Source of the DNA: Streptomyces atratus
GTDB taxonomy: Bacteria > Actinomycetota > Actinomycetes > Streptomycetales > Streptomycetaceae
Direction: 5' to 3'
Assembly: GCF_900119365.1 (NCBI RefSeq)
Contig: NZ_FPJO01000005.1
Span: forward strand, 62,001 to 126,000
Length of the DNA stretch: 64,000 nucleotides
The notes under the pieces: model-generated
Seen by the model: the letters and a program-made list of their open reading frames with translations, nothing else
Told to the model about the DNA's origin: nothing
Database searches by the model: none
Position numbers and translations under genes: made by a program
Part shown: in pieces, positions 53,888-62,091 of the stretch
Position numbering within the stretch: position 1 is the stretch's first letter
Layout: every line of letters begins with the position of its first letter

Positions 53888-54317
53888 CTAGGACCTCTGG
53901 CGGTTGATTCGGGAGGTATGCACGCTTGCAGGGCAGTCGGGAACAAGCGCTCGAATTCATATCAACTCGACTTCACTGCGCGTGAGCTTAGTCAGATCGA
54001 ATCAGTGCTTCGGCATATTCACCCAACCCCCTGCGCGAGCGCTCCAGCGGTAATAAACTCACGAGTTTTTGCACGCACCGCCGTCACGCGCACACAGGGA
54101 GTGATGTCCGGTGCGATCCGGCGTGGGGAAGAGTTGTCCGTCCCGGAGAACGGGACGGTGTCCGAGTCCGTCACGGCATCGAGTCAGGCCAACCTGCCGA
54201 TCACGTACGGTGGTTGCGGAGGAGGTGGCGCGATCCGGCTCGGTCGGCCACTCCACCGTGTCCCACAGCGCAGGACAGACGCACATGTGATCGAACCGGA
54301 TCGAAAGGAGCACATTC
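53888..54317. other. Divergent intergenic region between cvnA and the IclR gene
   Basis: These 430 bp carry the promoters of both genes. An AT-rich tract (about 53945-54060) lies nearer cvnA. AAGGAG seven bases before 54318 is the IclR ribosome site. I found no convincing open frame, terminator or clear palindrome. Confidence 0.5.
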
Positions 54318-55142
54318 ATGTCGCATGGGCGGGTGGACGGCCCGGTCACCGAACTGACACCGGAGCCGGAAGGGAATGGACACGCCTCGGGGCCGAACCG
54401 GGGCTACACCATCGAGTCGCTGGACACCGGGCTCCGGCTGATGCGGCTCTTCCTCACCCATGACACACTCACCGTCTCCGAGGCCGCCGGGCTGCTCTCC
54501 GTGGGCCGGTCCACCGCGCACCGGGTGCTCAGCACCCTGGAGGGACGCGGCTTCGCGATCCGGGACTTCTCCGGCCGCGGCTATTCGGCCGGTCCGGAGC
54601 TGGTCCGGCTCGGCCGCCCGGCGGGATTCGGCACGGCCGTCCGCGAACGGCTGGGGGCGGTACTGGAGGACGCGCTGCGGCGCACCGGCGAGACGGTGCA
54701 GAGTACGGCGCTGATCGGCGACCGGATCATCGTCACCGACGGCCGCGAGTCCCCGCATCCGGTGCGGGTGATGCCGGAAGTCGGCGGTACGCACCCCGCC
54801 CACGCCACGTCGGGCGGCAAGATACTGCTCTCCCGGATGACGCCGGAACAGGTCTGCGCCCACTATCCGCACGAGGAGCTGCCCGTGGCCACGCCGGCCA
54901 CCCTCGCCTCGCGCTCAGCGCTGCTCGCCGAGCTGGAGGAGATCCGCTCCCGCGGATTCGCGGTCAGCCGGGGGGAGTCGGTCCGGGGCATGCACACGGT
55001 GGCCGTACCGCTGGCGGGTTCGAGCCGGCGCGACCGGCTCGCCCTGATGGCCTCGGCACCCGCCGACCGCGGCGACGACGCGGCTCTCGCCCGCCGTGCC
55101 GGGGAACTGCGCTTGTCCGCATCGCTGTTGGGCACGGTCTGA
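54318..55142 (+). CDS. IclR-family transcriptional regulator
   Basis: A 274-residue regulator. After a ~30-residue flexible start comes the winged helix (~33-95: LDTGLRLMRLFLTHDTLTVS, LLSVGRSTAHRVLSTLEGRG). An effector-binding GAF-like domain follows, with VRVMPEVGGTHPAHATSGGK and RGFAVSRGESVRGMHTVAVPL. The effector is unknown. It is divergent from the conservon and converges on thrS across a 12-bp stem terminator, so its target is not evident from context. Confidence 0.92.
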   Translation: MSHGRVDGPVTELTPEPEGNGHASGPNRGYTIESLDTGLRLMRLFLTHDTLTVSEAAGLLSVGRSTAHRVLSTLEGRGFAIRDFSGRGYSAGPELVRLGRPAGFGTAVRERLGAVLEDALRRTGETVQSTALIGDRIIVTDGRESPHPVRVMPEVGGTHPAHATSGGKILLSRMTPEQVCAHYPHEELPVATPATLASRSALLAELEEIRSRGFAVSRGESVRGMHTVAVPLAGSSRRDRLALMASAPADRGDDAALARRAGELRLSASLLGTV

Positions 55143-55164
55143 ACGGACCCGGCGGTGCGGGAGG

Positions 55165-55201
55165 CGGCAGCGGACCACCGTTCCCGGGCGGTCCGCTGCC
55201 G
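55165..55201. terminator. Bidirectional stem-loop between IclR and thrS genes
   Basis: CGGCAGCGGACC and GGTCCGCTGCCG form a perfect 12-bp stem with a 13-base loop in the 71-bp gap between two convergent genes. On the plus strand TTT follows directly. Confidence 0.75.
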
Positions 55202-55213
55202 TTTCCGCCGTTC

Positions 55214-56428
55214 CTACGCCCGGAGTTCGATGCTGTGCGCGTCCACCAGCGCGGCGATCCGGGCGAGAACCTCGTCCGCGGGCCGCGGATCGAGCCGGGT
55301 TCCGTCGCGCAGGCGCAGGGCCACCTGCCCCTCGGCCGCTTCCCTGGCCCCGATGACCGCCTGGCCGGGCACCAGGCGGGCTTCCCGGATGCGAGCGCCC
55401 AGGGTGCCGCGTTCCGGTCCGGCGATCTCGGCCCGCAGCCCCAGGCCGGCACACTGCCGGGCGAGCGCCTCGGCCTCAGGCAGTTCGGCGCCCGAGACCG
55501 GGAGGATCGCCAGCTGGGTGGGGGCGAGCCAGGCGGGGAGAGCCCCGCCATGCGCCTCGATCAGATGGGCGACGGCCCGCTCCACGCTGCCGATGATGCT
55601 GCGGTGGACCATGACGGGCCGGTGTTTCGCGCCGTCGGCGCCGATGTAGTGCAGTGCGAACCGGACCGGCTGGTGGAAGTCGATCTGGACGGTGGACAGG
55701 GTGGACTCCCGGCCCGCACCGTCGACGACCTGGACATCGATCTTGGGGCCGTAGAACGCGGCCTCGCCCTCGGCCGCCTCGTAGGGCACTCCCGAGCGGT
55801 CGAGGACCTCGGTCAGCAGAGCGGTGGACCGCTGCCACATCCCGGGGTCGTCGACGTACTTGCCTCCCGGGCCCGGGAGGGAGAGCCGGTAGCGGGCCGC
55901 GCTGATGCCCAGGGCCCGGTATGCCCCGCCGATCAGCTCCAGCGCGGCCCGTGCCTCCTCGGCCACCTGGTCCGGGGTGCAGAAGATGTGCGCGTCGTTC
56001 AGCTGGATGGAGCGCACCCGGGTCAGTCCGCCGAGCACTCCGGAGAGCTCGGAGCGGTACATGCCGCCCAGCTCGGCCACGCGCAGCGGCAGTTCGCGGT
56101 AGCTGTGCGAACGGGAGCGGTAGATGACCGCGTGGTGCGGACACAGGCTGGGCCGCAGCACCACCTGCTCCCCGCCCAGGTCCATCGGCGGGAACATGTC
56201 GTCGCTGTAGTGCGACCAGTGCCCGGAGATCTCGTACAGCTCCCGCTTGCCGAGCACCGGCGAGTACACATGCCGGTAGCCCGCCCGCTGTTCGACGGTG
56301 CGGATGTACTCCTCCAGGGTGTGTCGCACGGCGGCGCCGTCGGGCAGCCAGTAGGGCAGTCCCGCGCCGATCAGCGGGTCGGTGTCGAACAGGTCCAGCT
56401 CGCGGCCGAGCTTGCGGTGGTCGTGCAT
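55214..56428 (-). CDS. thrS: Short threonyl-tRNA synthetase (no TGS or editing domain)
   Basis: A 404-residue class II synthetase made of catalytic and anticodon-binding domains only; standard bacterial ThrRS is ~640-690 residues. Zinc ligands are kept (C96 in LCPHH, H147 in DAHIF, His of motif 3 PVMVHRSIIGSVER). The active-site block differs from usual ThrRS (LRPSLCPHH against MxPxNCPGH; GGMYRSELSG against GTCHRNEPSG). A similar short ThrS exists in S. coelicolor beside the full-length enzyme. Loss of the editing domain would leave Ser-tRNA(Thr) correction to others. Ribosome site GAGGAG; a leader peptide and hairpin lie upstream. Confidence 0.92.
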   Translation of the reverse strand: MHDHRKLGRELDLFDTDPLIGAGLPYWLPDGAAVRHTLEEYIRTVEQRAGYRHVYSPVLGKRELYEISGHWSHYSDDMFPPMDLGGEQVVLRPSLCPHHAVIYRSRSHSYRELPLRVAELGGMYRSELSGVLGGLTRVRSIQLNDAHIFCTPDQVAEEARAALELIGGAYRALGISAARYRLSLPGPGGKYVDDPGMWQRSTALLTEVLDRSGVPYEAAEGEAAFYGPKIDVQVVDGAGRESTLSTVQIDFHQPVRFALHYIGADGAKHRPVMVHRSIIGSVERAVAHLIEAHGGALPAWLAPTQLAILPVSGAELPEAEALARQCAGLGLRAEIAGPERGTLGARIREARLVPGQAVIGAREAAEGQVALRLRDGTRLDPRPADEVLARIAALVDAHSIELRA

Positions 56429-56468
56429 GGCGGTCTCCTCGCGGTCGTCGGGCGGGTGACCGCAAGGC

Positions 56469-56498
56469 GAAGCCCCGGGGCACTCGCCCCGGGGCTTC
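56469..56498 (-). terminator. Attenuator hairpin in the thrS leader
   Basis: GAAGCCCCGGGGC and its exact complement form a 13-bp stem with a four-base loop, 40 bases before the thrS start and 14 bases after the leader-peptide stop. No T-run follows, which is common in Streptomyces terminators. A weaker upstream hairpin (CGCCGG/CCGGCG, 56519-56538) overlaps the codons after the Thr triplet and could pair alternatively with this stem through CCCGG. Confidence 0.7.
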
Positions 56499-56512
56499 TC
56501 ACTGCACAGCTG

Positions 56513-56563
56513 TCAGCGCGCCGGGACACTCTCCGGCGTCGTCGTCATGGCAGCGCGCTTCAT
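56513..56563 (-). CDS. Threonine leader peptide upstream of thrS
   Basis: A 16-residue frame, MKRAAMTTTPESVPAR, with three consecutive ACG Thr codons at positions 7-9. A -10-like TAGCGT ends seven bases before the ATG, so the mRNA would start at the start codon (leaderless). The stop precedes a strong hairpin and then thrS. The arrangement is that of a classical amino-acid attenuator: ribosome stalling at Thr codons when charged tRNA-Thr is scarce would allow read-through. The inner ATG at 56548 (MTTT) could also be used. Confidence 0.65.
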   Translation of the reverse strand: MKRAAMTTTPESVPAR

Positions 56564-56646
56564 GCGGTGGACGCTAGCAGTGGCGCACCGGCGTCCGCGC
56601 GGCATTTTTCCGCGCTGTCGGTACGGACCCGCGTACCCGACCCGGT

Positions 56647-57153
56647 TCAGCGCCGGCCGCCGCCGATCCGTCCCTCCAGCTGCACCAGCAACTCGCTGAG
56701 CTGGGCGCTGAGCCGAGTGCGGGACTGCTCGTCGAGGCCGGACAGCACCGCGCGTTCGTACGCGAGCTGCCGGGGCAGCAACGTGTCCACCAGCTCGCGG
56801 CCCTGCCCGGTGAGGCGGATGTGGTTGACCCGGCGGTCGCGGTCGTCGCTGCGGCGGTCGACGAGACCGCGCTCCTGGAGGACCCGCAGGCGCTTGGTGA
56901 CCGCGGCACCGGACGAGAAGGTCTCCCTGGCCAGTTCGCCTGGGGTGAGTTCGCGGTCGGTACGGCGTACGGCACCGAGCAGGTCGAACTCGGCGCGGGT
57001 CAGACCGGCGGCGCGCAGCGGGGCGTCCTCCGCCTGCTGGAGCAGGGCAGCGCAGCGGTTGATGCGGCCGATGAGTTCCATCGGTCCGGTGTCCAGCTCC
57101 GGGTTGACGGCCTGCCACTGCCGTACCACCGAGGCGACGATGTCGTCGGTCAC
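56647..57153 (-). CDS. MarR-family transcriptional regulator
   Basis: A 168-residue winged-helix regulator beginning at a GTG that overlaps the exporter stop (GTGA). The HTH/wing region is LTRAEFDLLGAVRRTDRELTPGELARE, AAVTKRLRVLQERGLVDRRSDDRDRRVNHIRLTGQG, the classical MarR signature with the DxRxxxxxLT wing. It is cotranscribed with the FUSC-type membrane protein and probably autoregulates through the tandem palindromes at 58867-58887, releasing on binding an aromatic ligand (family knowledge, not shown here). Confidence 0.92.
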   Translation of the reverse strand: MTDDIVASVVRQWQAVNPELDTGPMELIGRINRCAALLQQAEDAPLRAAGLTRAEFDLLGAVRRTDRELTPGELARETFSSGAAVTKRLRVLQERGLVDRRSDDRDRRVNHIRLTGQGRELVDTLLPRQLAYERAVLSGLDEQSRTRLSAQLSELLVQLEGRIGGGRR

Positions 57154-58856
57154 ACCGCTCCGTTCTCCGGGGCGCGGGCGATCGACCCCCGCCGTGTTGC
57201 TGTAGCGGCGAGCGTACGGTGTCCGGCCCGCTCGGCGGCGAGGACCTGCTCCTGGGGCAGGGCGCGCTGCCACCACTCGCCCGCCGCGGCGTCGTCCGCC
57301 TCGCGCAGTTCGACGAGCGATCCGGTCAGCCTGCGACGGGCGGCGTCGAGCGCGGCGGACGTGGACTGCGGGGCGGCCAGTGTCTGTACGGCGTGGGCGC
57401 GGGCCAGGTCGGTGGCGACCAGGGCCTTCTCCAGGCGCCCGGCGGCCCGGCGGTTGGTCACCAGCATGGCGGCGAGCATGCCCGCCGCGGCGCCGGTGAC
57501 GGTGTCCAGGACCCGGTCGCCGATGAGTTCACCCGCCGGGTGGGTGCCGCCGAATTCCAGGACCAGCAGCGCCATCGGGGTGACGGCGACGGAGCCCAGC
57601 CAGTAGTTGCGGGTGATCAGGGCCTCGGCCGCGAAGCCGAAGAACAGGCAGAAGCCGATGAGGGCCAGCGGTCCGGTGCGGCTGACCGGGAGGACGGCGG
57701 CGAAGACGAGGACGCCGAGCAGATTGCCGAGGGTGCGCTGGAGGGCCCGGTTCCAGGACAGTGTCACGTTCGCCTGGTACAGGGAGGCGGCGGTGACGAT
57801 CGCCCAGTAGGGGCGGCCGACGCCGACCGCCTGGGAGACGTATCCGGCCAGGGCGCAGCCGATGAGCGCGCGGGCTCCGATGGGCAGCAGCGGGGAGCCC
57901 GGGGCGAGGCTGCGCAGCAGTGCGCGGCGGGCGTCACGACGGCTTCCGCCGTGCCGGGCGGCCCGTTCGGCGTCGATGCCGAACAGTTCCTCGGACGTGC
58001 CGGGGGCGGCCGGCGGGGTGGGGACGGGGCCGCGGGCCCGGGTCTGCCGGGCCCAGGTCCGGAGCCGGTCGGGGCCGGGCGCGGGGGCGAGCGGGCAGGT
58101 GCCGGGGGTGCCTCCGGCGAGGGCGGCTTCGGCGTGGACCACGAGGCGTTCGAGAGCCCGGCGCGCGGGCGTGGGGCGTCCGGCGGCGAGCAGGGTCTGC
58201 CAGGCCCCGTGCACGGCGGCGGCCGCGGTGTGCCGGGTGCGGTGGCCTGGGGCGGCGAGGTACGCCGCGGCGGCGTCGAGGGCGCGGGCCGTCGCCCGGC
58301 GCTCCGGGCCCTCCCGGCGCAGGAGTGCGGGGCCGGCCGTGACCAGCCAGGCGATCGCGCCCGCGGCCAGGGTCAGCGCGAGATGGCCGGGCACCTGGCC
58401 GAGACGCTGTGGGGCGAATAGCGCGGCGGAGGTGACGAAGGTGAAGATCACCGGTCCGGGCGGTCCGATGCGGGTGGCGTCGCAGAGCGTCTTCTGCCCT
58501 GCGGCGAGCAGGGCCCCGACCGCGATCAGCACGGCGGTCGACCCGGTGAGAGAGGCCGTGACCAGGGATATCGCCATGCCGATGACCATGGCGACGACGA
58601 CTCCGGCGACGGCCCTGGCACGGCGGGCGTACGGCAGGTTGTGGCCGTACAGCGCGCAGAGGGAACCGGCCATCGTGTACATCACGAGGTCGATCCGGTC
58701 GACGGCGAAGAGCAGCAGATCCGGTACGGCGGTGGCGACGACCACGCTCAGTGCCGGTTTGAACCACATGTCCGAGGGCCGGGCGAGACGCAGCGGCGCT
58801 GCCAGCGGAAGTCTGCGGACGGAGGGCTGCCGGGACCAGGTAGTTGCATCACTCAC
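57150..58856 (-). CDS. FUSC/aromatic-acid-exporter-like membrane protein
   Basis: A 568-residue protein with two sets of about six hydrophobic helices (~30-175 and ~325-460) separated by a cytoplasmic domain. It ends in a second cytoplasmic helical domain, the layout of FUSC/AaeB-type efflux proteins. The second set holds YWAIVTAASLYQ and NRALQRTLGNLLGV, family-typical. The GTG start lies six bases after a -10-like TAAAGT, so the transcript is probably leaderless. It is followed directly by the MarR gene. The exported compound is unknown. Confidence 0.87.
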   Translation of the reverse strand: MSDATTWSRQPSVRRLPLAAPLRLARPSDMWFKPALSVVVATAVPDLLLFAVDRIDLVMYTMAGSLCALYGHNLPYARRARAVAGVVVAMVIGMAISLVTASLTGSTAVLIAVGALLAAGQKTLCDATRIGPPGPVIFTFVTSAALFAPQRLGQVPGHLALTLAAGAIAWLVTAGPALLRREGPERRATARALDAAAAYLAAPGHRTRHTAAAAVHGAWQTLLAAGRPTPARRALERLVVHAEAALAGGTPGTCPLAPAPGPDRLRTWARQTRARGPVPTPPAAPGTSEELFGIDAERAARHGGSRRDARRALLRSLAPGSPLLPIGARALIGCALAGYVSQAVGVGRPYWAIVTAASLYQANVTLSWNRALQRTLGNLLGVLVFAAVLPVSRTGPLALIGFCLFFGFAAEALITRNYWLGSVAVTPMALLVLEFGGTHPAGELIGDRVLDTVTGAAAGMLAAMLVTNRRAAGRLEKALVATDLARAHAVQTLAAPQSTSAALDAARRRLTGSLVELREADDAAAGEWWQRALPQEQVLAAERAGHRTLAATATRRGSIARAPENGAV

Positions 58857-58866
58857 CCAAATACTT

Positions 58867-58887
58867 TAACAGGTGTTACACATGTAA
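58867..58887. promoter_or_regulatory. Overlapping palindromes, candidate MarR operator
   Basis: TAACA-GG-TGTTA (58867-58878) and TTACA-CA-TGTAA (58876-58887) share three bases and cover the region just upstream of the exporter start and its presumed -10 box (TAAAGT on the minus strand). The AT-rich site stands out from the surroundings and lies between the marR/exporter operon and the divergent glyoxalase gene. Confidence 0.6.
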
Positions 58888-59005
58888 AACATTTCTCCCC
58901 GATGGCCGCACCGGGCGCGAGGTCATAGCGTTTCGACTGCACAAGGGCGGACATGCTCGAACATGCGTACGCATCGCTCTGCCGACGCCACCACGGAGGA
59001 ACCGA

Positions 59006-59773
59006 ATGAAGCTCACCGAACCGGTAACCGGCGGCCCCTGCTGGATCGAGCTGAGCACCTCCGACATCCCGGCCGCCAAGTCGTTCTACGCGGCCCTCTT
59101 CGGCTGGCGCTCCGAGACCGATCCGCGCGAGGAGGCGGGCGGCTACACGATGGCGCGCCTCGGCGACGCGCGGGTGGCCGCGCTCAGCCCGATCTACCAG
59201 CCGGGCCGGCCGACCGCCTGGACGGTCTCGTTCGCCACCGAGGACACGGACGCCACGGTCGATCGGGTGAAGTCGGCGGGCGGCTCGCTGCTGGTCGGTC
59301 CGATGGACGTGTTCGACCAGGGCAGGTTCGCGGTCGTCGCCGATCCGTCCGGCGCGGTGTTCTCGCTGTGGCAGAAGCGCGCCTTCTCCGGTGCCGAGCG
59401 GCTGAACGACCCCGGGGCGCTCGGCTGGGTGGAACTCGTCACCCGTGAGGCCGACCCGGCGCTCGCTTTCTATCCCGCGGTCCTCGGGTGGACGGTGAAC
59501 GCCGCGTCCGAGCGGTACACCCAGTGGGGCGTGGCCGGTGAGGACTTCGGCGGGATGCTGATCATGGACGACAGGTTCCCGCCGGAGGCGCCGCCGAACT
59601 GGCTGCCGTACTTCACCGTGACGGATGTCGACGCGACGGCCGCCACCGCTCAGGGGGCCGGTGGCGAACTGCTGATGCCGCCGACGGACATCCCGGACGG
59701 ACCACGGATCGCGGTCGTCCGGGACCCGCAGGGTGCGGTGTTCGGCATCCACCGGACCGGCAGCGAAGGCTAG
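59006..59773 (+). CDS. Glyoxalase/VOC-fold protein, two repeats
   Basis: A 255-residue protein with two VOC modules (~10-125 and ~138-252). Each opens with a strand-helix unit (CWIELSTSDIPAAKSFYAALFGW and GWVELVTREADPALAFYPAVLGW) and closes with a VVxDPxGAVF motif. The family includes dioxygenases, glyoxalases and antibiotic-binding immunity proteins; the metal ligands are not clear enough to choose. GGAGGA precedes the ATG. It is divergent from the MarR-controlled exporter, which may share its operator. Confidence 0.88.
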   Translation: MKLTEPVTGGPCWIELSTSDIPAAKSFYAALFGWRSETDPREEAGGYTMARLGDARVAALSPIYQPGRPTAWTVSFATEDTDATVDRVKSAGGSLLVGPMDVFDQGRFAVVADPSGAVFSLWQKRAFSGAERLNDPGALGWVELVTREADPALAFYPAVLGWTVNAASERYTQWGVAGEDFGGMLIMDDRFPPEAPPNWLPYFTVTDVDATAATAQGAGGELLMPPTDIPDGPRIAVVRDPQGAVFGIHRTGSEG

Positions 59774-59809
59774 GGCCGAGTGGCCCCGGGGTCTCCTGGA
59801 GTTCAGCCG

Positions 59810-61171
59810 ATGTACGAGAGCGACGCCGGACTGCTCGCCCCCGGGCGGGCCGGCTCCCCCGCCGAGACGGCCACCGGCGACAGCGCCCTGCTGCAGGCGA
59901 TGCTCGACGCCGAGGCGGCGCTCACCCGGGCCCAGGCCGTATGCGGGCTCGCCCCCGCGGAGGCGGGGCGGGCGGTGACCTCGGCGGCGGCCGACGCGGG
60001 CCGCTTCGACGTACGGGACCTGGCGCTGCGCGCACGCGCGGGCGGCGATCCGGCCGTCCCGCTGGCCATGGCCCTCGCCGCCGCGGTGGAGCCGGACGTC
60101 CGGCCGTATGTGCACCGGGGCGCGACCGGCCAGGACATCCTCGACACGGCCGCCATGCTCGTCGCCGCGCGGACCCTGGCGCCGCTCCTCGACGACCTGG
60201 CGCGGAGCGCGGACTCGGTGGCGCGGCTCGCCACCGCGCACCGCAACACCCCGATGGCCGGCCGGACGCTCACTCAGCACGCCGTGCCGACCACCTTCGG
60301 GCTCAAGGCGGCGGGGTGGCGGTCGCTGATCCTCGACGCGAGGGACCGGCTCTCAGCCGTACGGGAGTCGCTTCCCGTACAACTCGGCGGCGTGGCAGGC
60401 ACGTTGGCCGCCTTCGAGGCGTACGCGCCCACCGAGGACATCGACGGGATCGACCCGGGGCTGCCCCTGGTCCAGGCATACGCGGGCGAACTCGGTCTCG
60501 CCGAACCGCTGTTGCCGTGGCACACCCTGCGCACCCCGATCGCCGATCTGGCGGGCGCGCTCGCGTTCACGGCCGGTGCGCTCGGGAAGATGGCGGCCGA
60601 TGTGCTCAATCTGTCCCGTACCGAGATCGGCGAGGTCACCGAGGGGCAGGGCGACGATCCGTCCGTCATGACACACCGGGCCGATCCGGTGCACGCCACG
60701 CTGATCGCTGCGGCCGCCCGTCGCGCCCCCGGGCTTGCGGCGACGCTGTACGGCTCGCTCGCCGCCGAGGACGAGCGGCCGGCCGGGGCCTGGCACGCCG
60801 AGTGGGAGCCGCTGCGCGAACTGCTGCGGCTGGTGGGCGGGGCCGCGCACCACGCCGCCGAACTCACCGGCGCGCTGCGCGTCGTCCCGTACGCCATGCG
60901 GGAGAACCTCCAGTTCACCGACGGGCTGATCGTCTCGGAGCGGCTGGCCGCCGTGTTCGCCGAACGGATCGGCCGCAGGCGTGCCGAGGAAGTCCTGCTC
61001 AGCGCCGCCGACCGGGCCCGCGCGGAGACCACGGACCTGGCCGACGTGCTCGCCGACGTGCTCGACGAGGAGCCCGGACTCGCCGGTCTCGACCTGGGCG
61101 AACTGACCGACCCCGCCCGGTACACCGGCTGCGCGGGCTCCCTCACCGACCGCGCGCTCGACCGCGGCTGA
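59810..61171 (+). CDS. Fumarase/aspartase-superfamily lyase (adenylosuccinate lyase or PcaB-like), divergent signature
   Basis: A 453-residue protein with the layout of 3-carboxymuconate cycloisomerase/adenylosuccinate lyase: VHRGATGQDILDTA and MAGRTLTQHAVPTTFGLK carry the His-containing catalytic blocks. The superfamily signature normally reads GSSxMPxKxNP; here it is GDDPSVMTHRADP, so one catalytic-loop Ser and the Lys/Asn are replaced. It may have altered or lost activity. The ATG lies eight bases after GGAG, 36 bp after the VOC gene. No other protocatechuate or purine genes are adjacent, so I do not name it pcaB. Confidence 0.78.
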   Translation: MYESDAGLLAPGRAGSPAETATGDSALLQAMLDAEAALTRAQAVCGLAPAEAGRAVTSAAADAGRFDVRDLALRARAGGDPAVPLAMALAAAVEPDVRPYVHRGATGQDILDTAAMLVAARTLAPLLDDLARSADSVARLATAHRNTPMAGRTLTQHAVPTTFGLKAAGWRSLILDARDRLSAVRESLPVQLGGVAGTLAAFEAYAPTEDIDGIDPGLPLVQAYAGELGLAEPLLPWHTLRTPIADLAGALAFTAGALGKMAADVLNLSRTEIGEVTEGQGDDPSVMTHRADPVHATLIAAAARRAPGLAATLYGSLAAEDERPAGAWHAEWEPLRELLRLVGGAAHHAAELTGALRVVPYAMRENLQFTDGLIVSERLAAVFAERIGRRRAEEVLLSAADRARAETTDLADVLADVLDEEPGLAGLDLGELTDPARYTGCAGSLTDRALDRG

Positions 61172-61330
61172 CCGATCTGCTCACCGGGCGCACGGCTGCG
61201 GTCGACGCGGCGCTGCTGGTGCCGCTGCCTGTGGTGCTGGTGGCCGGGTTCGTGGTGGCGCTGCGCATCCGCCGCACCTACCCCGAGCGGTACGCGCGGC
61301 TCAACGAGGTGGAGTCGAGCGGGACTGAGC
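61168..61330 (+). pseudogene. Fragment resembling the C-terminal end of a permease
   Basis: The plus-strand frame reads LLTGRTAAVDAALLVPLPVV, a hydrophobic helix, and then RIRRTYPERYARLNEVE, a typical last helix and basic tail of amino-acid or similar permeases. There is no start codon or upstream part; the lyase gene ends directly before it. It looks like a leftover of a deleted transporter gene. Confidence 0.4.
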
Positions 61331-61381
61331 AGCGCGGCTGCGCGGGGGCGACGCGAACGGCCGGCACCGCGTCCGTCGCGG

Positions 61382-61990
61382 TCAGCCGGTCGCCTCGTCC
61401 CCGCGGAGCCTGGCGTGCAGATGCATGTCGTGCCAGCCATCGGCATGCAGATGGGAGTGGCGCCGGGTGCCCTCCAGCGCGAAGCCCGTCTTGGCCGCCA
61501 CCCGGCAGGACGCCTCGTTCAGCACGGAGTGCGCGAGTTCGAGCCGCTCGAACCCGATCTCGTCGAAGGCCCAGTGCACGAGCGTCGAAACGGCCCGGGG
61601 CGCCACGCCCCGGCCGCGGGCCGCCGGCAGCACCCAGTAGGCGCATTCCGCCATACCGATCTCCGGTACCAGGGAACGGAGCGAGACCCGGCCGAGCACT
61701 TCCCCGATCCCGTCGCCGGCCCCCTCGGGGCGTACGACGGCCCAGTGGGCCGCGGTCTCGCTGTACCAGGCGTCCTGCCATTGCTCGATCCAGTCGCGCG
61801 CCTCGTCCTCGCTGTCGGCCCGGCGCAGATGCCAGTGCTGGATCGCCGGATCCGAGAAGGCGGCGACGACCGCCGGTGCGTCCTGTCGCCGCCACGGCCG
61901 CAGGAGCAGATCGTCGGCGACGGCCAGAGCCGGTTGGGCGCAGTCCGCGAGGCGACCCGGAGCGAGGTGGGGCGGCACCAGGTACGGCAT
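61382..61990 (-). CDS. GNAT-family N-acetyltransferase (RimJ/RimL type)
   Basis: A 202-residue acetyltransferase. Characteristic blocks are LLLRPWRRQDAPAVVAAFSD at the beginning, AECAYWVLPAARGRGVAPRA (acetyl-CoA loop, R-G-R-G-V-A) and LELAHSVLNEASCRVAAKTGFALEG. The family acetylates protein N termini, amino acids or antibiotics. The ATG at 61990 (MPYLVPPHL) was preferred; an in-frame earlier start at 62020 adds ten unlikely residues. Debris of transporter genes lies on both sides. Confidence 0.9.
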   Translation of the reverse strand: MPYLVPPHLAPGRLADCAQPALAVADDLLLRPWRRQDAPAVVAAFSDPAIQHWHLRRADSEDEARDWIEQWQDAWYSETAAHWAVVRPEGAGDGIGEVLGRVSLRSLVPEIGMAECAYWVLPAARGRGVAPRAVSTLVHWAFDEIGFERLELAHSVLNEASCRVAAKTGFALEGTRRHSHLHADGWHDMHLHARLRGDEATG

Positions 61991-62091
61991 GGACGCATCT
62001 TCGCACGGGGCGGAAGCCATCGGGGCCGATCGCGCACCGGCCGGCCCGCCCGTCAGCCCACCTGCTCGTCGGTCGCCTGGACGTGATCGGC

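Noticed and set aside
56429..56646. T-box riboswitch in front of thrS
   Set aside because: No T-box core or specifier-loop architecture could be recognised and the leader is short; the Thr-codon leader peptide and hairpins fit ribosome-mediated attenuation better.
59810..61171. Naming the lyase pcaB or purB
   Set aside because: The catalytic signature is degenerate and neither protocatechuate nor purine genes are adjacent, so only the superfamily is supported.
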